Source of the DNA: Chrysomallon squamiferum
Lineage: Eukaryota; Mollusca; Gastropoda; Neomphalida; Peltospiridae
Direction of reading: 5' to 3'
Assembly (NCBI GenBank): GCA_012295275.1
Contig: CM022675.1
Coordinates: forward strand, 9,805,193-9,815,192
Length of the DNA: 10,000 nt
Within the stretch, counting starts at the first letter, position 1. The number at the start of each line of letters is the position of its first letter. Position numbers and translations under genes: made by a program. Under the pieces are notes generated by a model. The model was not told the DNA's origin and made no database searches. It saw nothing but the letters and a program-made list of their open reading frames with translations. Shown here piece by piece: positions 1 to 7,334 of this stretch.

Positions 1-437
1 ATTAAGATGAGATGGAAACGACAACAACGCAACAAACAAACAATACAACTACTAATAATAAACTAACCCAACCCCCCAAAAAAACACAAACAACAACAAC
101 AACACAACATAATTAGGAAGTGTACAAAATCTATGTAGACTATTTTTCTTATCACCAAATGTTCACTTTAATTAATATCAGACAAAAAACCCACAAAAAA
201 ACCTAACAACAACCAAACACATCATATAAAACATATAAATTAGGAAATATACAGAATATATCTGGACCATTTCTTCATATCACCAAATGTTCACTTTAAA
301 TCAGATAAAAAAACACAAGAACTCCCCCACCAAAAAACCCCCCAAAAAAACAACAACAACCAAACATCATATAAAACGCTAATTAAGAAATACACAGAAT
401 ACATTTAGACTATTTCACCAAATGTTCACTTTAATTT
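1..437. repeat. A/C-rich DNA with a diverged three-copy tandem repeat of about 130 bp
   Basis: Three related blocks share the core caccaaatgttcacttta at 153-170, 281-298 and 416-433, spaced 128 and 135 bp apart. Each core is preceded by a block of the type 'aattaggaaatatacagaata...gacta' and, further upstream, by an A/C-rich spacer with runs of C, runs of A and CAA triplets. Copies 2 and 3 also share catcatataaaac. No plausible exon or open frame is seen here. The region is probably intronic or upstream DNA of the PDIA5 gene. No known element family is recognised. Confidence 0.75.
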
Positions 438-473
438 TATTCACTGTTGACCACAAGACGTCATTATTTAACA

Positions 474-559
474 GCCCTCTTGAGTATTTGTTTAGCCCTA
501 TCTTCAACTTAACAACACTGACACGGTTCAGTGAACAGTAACAAACAGCTGAAGAGGGC
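474..559. repeat. Nested short inverted repeats
   Basis: The arms gccctctt (474-481) and aagagggc (552-559) are perfect reverse complements. Inside them, cactga (516-521) and tcagtg (528-533) form a second perfect hairpin with a 6-nt loop. The arms are short, so this may be chance. No gene is associated with it. Confidence 0.35.
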
Positions 560-562
560 AAT

Positions 563-633
563 GAGCTGATTTTTTTTTTTTTTTTTTTTAATCATCTGAT
601 CTTTTTTTTTTTTTTTTTTAATCATCTGATCTT
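563..633. repeat. Duplicated T-tract unit (30 bp x 2)
   Basis: Positions 571-600 and 601-630 are two 30-bp units, each a T-tract of about 19 followed by aatcatctgat. They differ only at the first base (T versus C). The preceding gagctgat at 563-570 resembles the end of the unit and may be the remnant of an earlier one. Confidence 0.8.
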
Positions 634-699
634 CTTTGAGATTTGTTGCAAGGTTAAATTAGATTAAGTGAATGTGACCTACTTACACAGATGTTTTTG

Positions 700-1222
700 T
701 TGTAAAAAGTGTGTGTTTGTAGGTGTGGGGGGTGTATGCGTGTGTATTAATGTTAAGTGTGTGTATGTGTGGAGAGATATTTATTAATGTCAAAAGAATA
801 TGTGTGTGTATGGGTCAGGGTATACACATGTATATTAATGTTAAACTGTGGGTGAACAAGTGTATATATATATATGTGTGTGTGTGTTAGTGTGTGCACG
901 AATGTATATTACTGTGGGATGTGTTTATGTGTACATAAATATATATATATATCACTGTAGATGTTACTGTATGTGTGTATATGTGTGTGTGTTTTATGTA
1001 GGTGCACAGATAATTGTATTTAAAGTACACATGCTTGTCTGTATATCTATGTTCACAGATGTATATCAGTGTGTGTTTGTGTGTGTGCACACTCATATGT
1101 TAAACATACATATGTATGTATATATGTTCAGAGGTAAATGTATGTTACTTTGTTTATATGTTAGTGTGTGTATATGTTCAGAAATACATATTTATGTTTA
1201 TGTCAATTATGCAAATATATAT
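700..1222. repeat. Cryptically simple TG/TATG/TA-rich region
   Basis: The sequence is an irregular mix of TG, TATG, TGTATA and TA runs, with phrases such as 'attaatgttaa' recurring at about 747, 783 and 835. The open frames across it encode only Val/Cys/Tyr/Ile alternations, which is what a TG/TA microsatellite gives in any frame. I see no splice-site-flanked coding segment. Confidence 0.8.
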
Positions 1223-1358
<136 letters not shown>

Positions 1359-1800
1359 ATCTATATACCTGAAAATATATCAATATTATCAAAGTAATCA
1401 CACGTGGTGTAAAATAATAACATCAAGGTAAATGTATGTAACTATGTATATCAGTGTGTGCATGTGCATGTGAGTATGCATATCCATGTGTGTTTATTTT
1501 ATTGAGATAGTGTCTGTGTGTCTGTGAGTAAATGATTTTCCTGATATTCTTAGAGTAACAACACACCTGCTCACCTTGATTTCTCAGGTGTGATAAAATA
1601 AACCTGACGGTAAATCTACATTCATTACAAGAGCAGGTTACTCCGTTCAAAAAAATCTGTTTGTAAGATACTTAAACTGGAGAACACGAAATTGCATTAG
1701 CTGCTACTTCATAGTATTTCTTTTTATAGTCAGGGTAAAAATGAAAATAAATTTCATTCTGAAAATGTTGTAAATGATTTTTTATTTTTATTTTGCTTAG
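1359..1800. other. Intron end upstream of exon A, no gene seen
   Basis: This stretch is AT-rich with short TG/TATG patches around 1433-1525. It ends in a T-rich tract and the AG at 1799-1800 that serves as acceptor for exon A. I searched for the preceding PDIA5 exon, which should encode a thioredoxin beta strand and end in phase 1, and found no credible candidate. That exon probably lies outside the window. Confidence 0.6.
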
Positions 1801-1888
1801 AAAAAGAAACGTCAAAGACGATGAAGCTGTTTGAAGATGTAGCTGAAGAGATGAAGGGAAAAGCTACAATGGCTTATGTTAATTGTAT
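1801..1888 (+). CDS. PDIA5: PDIA5 exon A: end of N-terminal non-catalytic thioredoxin-like domain
   Basis: This 88-bp exon has its acceptor AG at 1799-1800 after a T-rich tract and donor GTAAGT at 1889. It enters in phase 1 (two bases complete a split codon) and leaves in phase 2. Residues 1-28 begin KETSKTMKLFEDVAEEMKG and end AYVNC. They give an amphipathic helix followed by a strand, as in the redox-inactive N-terminal domain of PDIA5, where no CxxC is present; KETS lies where the active site would be. The upstream exon is not in the window. The last 45 bp plus the donor recur at 1976-2032. Confidence 0.88.
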
Positions 1889-2191
1889 GTAAGTATCTGT
1901 CTAGTGTGTGTGTCTGTGTGTGTGTAGGGTGTGTCTGTGTGTGTGTGTGTGTGTCTGTGTGTGTGTGTGTGTGTGTGAAGAGATGAAGGGAAAAGCTACA
2001 ATGGCTTATATTAATTGTATGTAAGTATCTGTGTGTGTGTGCATGTGTGTGTGTGTCTGTGTTTGTGTGTCTGTTTGTGTGTCTATGTGTGTATGTGTGT
2101 GTGTGTCTGTGTATGTATGTGTGTGTGTGAGTGTTTGTGTGTGTGTGTGTGTGTGTGTGTGGCTGTATGTGTGTACTGTGGGTGTCAGCAT

Positions 2192-2230
<39 letters not shown>

Positions 2231-3584
2231 TGTATTCATGTGTATTTGTGTGAATGTGTGTGTGAGAGAGAGAAACTAATTTGTTTCAATAAAAATCTTA
2301 TTTCTGTCTTTATTTTTCTTATTTTTTGCAGGAATGATAAAAAGTTTTGTAAAAAGTTGAAAGTATCACCAACAACGTTTGAACTGAAACATTACAAGTA
2401 AGTTAAAATAGAGGTTAGAATTACAGAAAATACAAATTTTCTAAGTAAATCAAGTTTATATACAGAAACACTTTAACTGTAGTGAAACCTTGCTAAACCA
2501 GACCCTCTCTAAACTGGAACTTCAATGAAATTTACAGTTTCAAATACCCTAATTGTAAAACCTCTGTAAACCAAACACCTCTCCAAACCAGACTTTTTAG
2601 TGGGTTCAAGCACTGTTTGCTTTTAGTGCATGAGTACTTGAAATATTTTACAATACAAATTTTTATTAATTTGTTTTAACTTTTTTCATATTTATCTGTA
2701 TGTATGTTTAGGTATTTGTAAAAAAAAAACAATGTTTAATTATTATTTATTTATTACAGTATTCCCTCACCAACAACGTTTTTGAACTGAAATTGGATGC
2801 AGTTTTAAAACGTCTATTATGTGATTATATACGGTACTAAATGCTTCCCAAACACTTTCTAAAGACACTCTTACTCATTAATACAGTAATAATGTAGTAA
2901 TATTGCATGCAGTTATGTATTTCACTAATGTAGTAATGATAATGTAAACACATTTTAATTTTGTACTGAAACAATATTTTAATCAGAAAGTAACATAAGT
3001 ACAGGAGGACAGTAACACCCGCATAGCATAGTTACCCATACTGTATTACTGTACCGTAAAGTCATTTTCTATGTTTCAACAATTGACAGAAAGTGGAACA
3101 AATTTAAAGGCAAACAGACAGATAAATACAGTACGCACAGTTCAGGTAATAATAATACAATTCAGTAATAATATGCAATTAAAAACATTATTAATACACG
3201 GTCACAAAAAATATGCACTGTACATACAGTGTATGCATTTATAAAAAAAAATACGTACTGTATTGGAATAATAATTGAAAAAATTTGATATTGTTTGTGC
3301 GGTTTAGGCATTTGTTTTTTGTGTTATGTAGGTTTGCCTGGTATACCAGCACACGATTGATAGGGTTAAAAAAAAAAAATTTAAATGAATTATATACTGT
3401 ATATATAATTTTTCTCTCTTTTTTTGTTGTTTTGTTTCAGAGATGGAGAATTTAACAAAGATTATGATAGAAAATTAGCTTTTAAAGTAAGTATGAAATT
3501 AATAAATACAAGTGTGTTAATAATTTTACATTCACAGAGAGAGAGATAGTCTTCCATAAGTAAATATGCATGCGAACACACACA

Positions 3585-3628
<44 letters not shown>

Positions 3629-3709
3629 AGCACAAATATAAACATACAAAAATGTGCATTATTATGTACATTTCTCTGTGTGTGTGTGTGTGTGTGTGTA
3701 TTGTGTGTA

Positions 3710-3744
<35 letters not shown>

Positions 3745-4235
3745 ACTTATAGACTCATCACTTTGATCTATTTCATTTAATTTCTTCTTTTTTTCATCCT
3801 TCATTTGCTTTTTATTACCACATTTCACTGATTTATTATGCTCTTCTGCTATAACAATTTAGTGTCAATAAAAATAGAACAAAAACGACATAAAGTTTTC
3901 AAACAGCTACATAAAAACACAACACATGTTACAGAGTCTGTAACAGATTTTTTAAATTTATTTATTCATGTAGTAGATATCTGACATAAAACAATCAATC
4001 AGTGTTAATTGCCAGGTGCTGCATACTATAATAAATATAAAAACAATCAAGGTGTATTGTTTTGCATTAATAAACTTTGGTTATGCACATTTAATAAACT
4101 CAAATTAGATACAGTTAAATACATACAGGTTATATATGTATATGTGTGTGTATAATATATATATATATACACACATACACACATACATACATAGAGACAC
4201 ACACACAAACATACACAAACATACACACACATACA

Positions 4236-4267
<32 letters not shown>

Positions 4268-6312
4268 TATATACACATACAGACATACACAGAAACGCAC
4301 ATACATATATATATATAATACACATATATTATACACACACACACATATACACACACGTATACATATACACACATCTATACATATACACACATACATACAG
4401 ACACATTCATGCATACATACATATATATCTATATATACACACACACATACATATATACATACACACATACATACATATATACATACATATATCTGTATAC
4501 ATGTATATATACACAGCATATATTAATACATACATACATATACACACATATATTTATACATCAGTACATGACTGTGTGTTGTAGCCTGTATGTAAAAGTA
4601 TTTATTTAAATTTTTATATTTATTTTAAACTCCAGTCCATGGTGAATTTTTTACTGGACCCTAAAGGAGATTTGCCGTGGGAGGAAGATGTAACAGCCCA
4701 AGATGTCGTGCACATAGATTCAGAAGGGGTGAGTGCGAATCTTGTAATGTCCTGAATATCTTAATCAGATTGTAACTTCATTCGCAGGTTAAAACTGTTG
4801 TTTAACTGTTTGACAGTTAAATGATTTTTGTGTGTGGATATGTCTGTTTATATGTGTGTGTGACTGTGTGTGTGTGTGTGTGTCTCTGTCTGTCTGTGTG
4901 TTTGTGTTTTCCAGCTCAAGTTGTTTTGTGTCCACTGTAATGATAGTGATCTTGACTTCGTTTTTATGTATGATGACTGTTTTAATGGTCTCAACACACA
5001 CATAATTATAACAGAATGAATCTCTGTTACTCAGATCACTTTTTGATTTTGTTAGTTCAGTATGATGCTTGGGTTTCATCTTCTTTTCTTCTTCATTAGT
5101 TCAGCTTTTGCCATAACCATTTCAGTAATGGAAAGAGATTTGAAACAGTATCATATAGTATCAGGTGTGCTGAAAAAAAATGATGCAGTTGAAATCTGTG
5201 AAGTGGCATGATTTGAATGACAAAATTTTTAATTTCCTCAAGGCTTTGTTATAAAATATTGTTATTGTGTTTGTTGGTTGTTTAATTTTTTTTTAAAATT
5301 TTTATTTCAGGGTATAAACAAATTGTTACACAAAGAGAAAAAAACTGTTAATTTATTGTCATTGTGTCTTTTGGTTCTTTAATATTTTAATTTTTTTTAT
5401 TTCAGGGTTTAAACAAATTGTTACGGAAAGAAAAAAAACCTTTATTGGTAATGTTTTATGCACCATGTAAGTATTATATGTCAGCCATCTTGAATATTTA
5501 TTTTTAATACTTGTTTTTTTTAATTGTTGTTGTTGTTGTGTATTTAACTTATTGACAAACTATAAAATAGATAAAATATCTGTTATAAACTATATCCTGA
5601 GAAAACAAACAGCTTTCTAAAGAACAGAGATAAAAAATTCTAAAAATATATATTTTTTAATTTTTTAATTTTAAATTTATAATTTGAGTGTTGCTTCTAC
5701 TTTATATTTAATTTTTACTTTGTTATTTATTTTTAATTATTTATAATTTTCATTTTTTAAATATTTTTTTATTATTATATTTTTTTTTTCTAGGGTGTGG
5801 ATATTGTAAAAGATTAAAACCAGATTATTCTGCAGCTGCTACTGAACTGAAAAATGAAGCTGTACGTTTTAAATTTTATAAAAATATTTAATAGACTAAT
5901 TTAATTTATTTAACTGTACACATTATTTTTTAAGTGAAATTCAAAAACAGTATTTAGATATTTGTATGTAGACTTATTCAACTACGTAAGTACAGTTTAG
6001 TTCACCTTTCAGAGTATGTATGTGTAATATATATGATATATTTCAGTCGTGTACAAAATGAAATAACGAGCACAAACACCACCAGTTGAATTAAAAAACT
6101 GTGAACTTTTGCTCCTGTCCAGTAGTTTGAGAAACAAATTTAGGAAAAGAAATAAAGAAGAGATGATTGGAAATGAGTCAGAAAGTTTTATTAAATTCAC
6201 AGCTGATGTCTCAGATTCTGTATTTGATGTTTTCGTTATCAAACAGATTCATAAAGTTAATAAATGAGATAGTCACAGATGTCACTTACTGATATGTACA
6301 CATCAGTTTGTG

Positions 6313-6350
<38 letters not shown>

Positions 6351-6410
6351 ATACACTCCAATGAGGTATTTTTATGTGTGTGTTTGAAATGTTCTGTTGT
6401 AATGTGATTT

Positions 6411-6445
<35 letters not shown>

Positions 6446-6599
6446 TGGTGTAAATATTTGTGAAATGATTGTACATCTCTCTCTCTCTTTTTCCAGTGTC
6501 TGTTGTATATCTCTGCATCACATACTATCTCTCTTTCTGTCTGTCTCTCTATCTCTGTCTCTGCATATGTGTCTCTCTCACTCTGTGATATGTTGTCTG

Positions 6600-6662
<63 letters not shown>

Positions 6663-7106
6663 TTTAAATTAAGAAAAATAAAGACACACAATCACTCACA
6701 CATGTTTTTGACTGAGACACTATTTTACGACACACAACATCAACTCTTTTTTAACGTTTAACTTACAAACACGTGTTTAAACACCATCAAACTTCACACT
6801 GACACCTAGACACACACACACAGATTCTGTTTATTTAATTTCAGGTTCTGGTGGGGATTGACGTGGACAAACCACATCACATGAACCTGAGAGCAGAGTA
6901 CAACATCAGCGGTTTCCCTACCCTCGTTTATTTTGAGTTAGTCGACTTTTTGAAACTTCTCTGACTTATGCAGATTATTGCTTGTTACTAAAACCAGCAG
7001 ATACGTTTCTTTAAAACTTACAAAATATATACATTGACATATTTATACATTCACATTCTCACACACACTAAAATTATTTGAGATAACAAAAATTATTGAT
7101 TAAAAT

Positions 7107-7146
<40 letters not shown>

Positions 7147-7297
7147 ATATTTATTTATTCCTAAATGTTTAAAATCTGAAAAATTTGTTATCAAAACAAA
7201 AAATTTAATAATAAAACACTAGTGGTGGTTGTTATTATAATTATAGTAATTGTTATTATTAATATCATTATTATTAATAGTAGTAGTAGTAGGTCTA

Positions 7298-7334
<37 letters not shown>

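Noticed and set aside
2006-2401. Frame of 128 codons entering exon B, and its His/Thr minus-strand counterpart
   Set aside because: The N-terminal part is TG repeat; only the last codons are the genuine exon B read in frame. The splice acceptor at 2330-2331 explains the boundary.
4047-4609. Overlapping frames on both strands through the CA/TA-rich region
   Set aside because: Repeat translations; composition is only Thr/His/Ile/Tyr or Val/Cys/Met/Tyr.
4789-5079. Minus-strand frame of 96 codons
   Set aside because: Partly CA repeat; the remainder is Lys/Thr-rich with no recognised family, and it sits inside an intron of a well-supported gene on the other strand.
6009-6242. Minus-strand frame of 77 codons
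   Set aside because: No repeat bias, but no family resemblance, no splice support and a length easily reached by chance.
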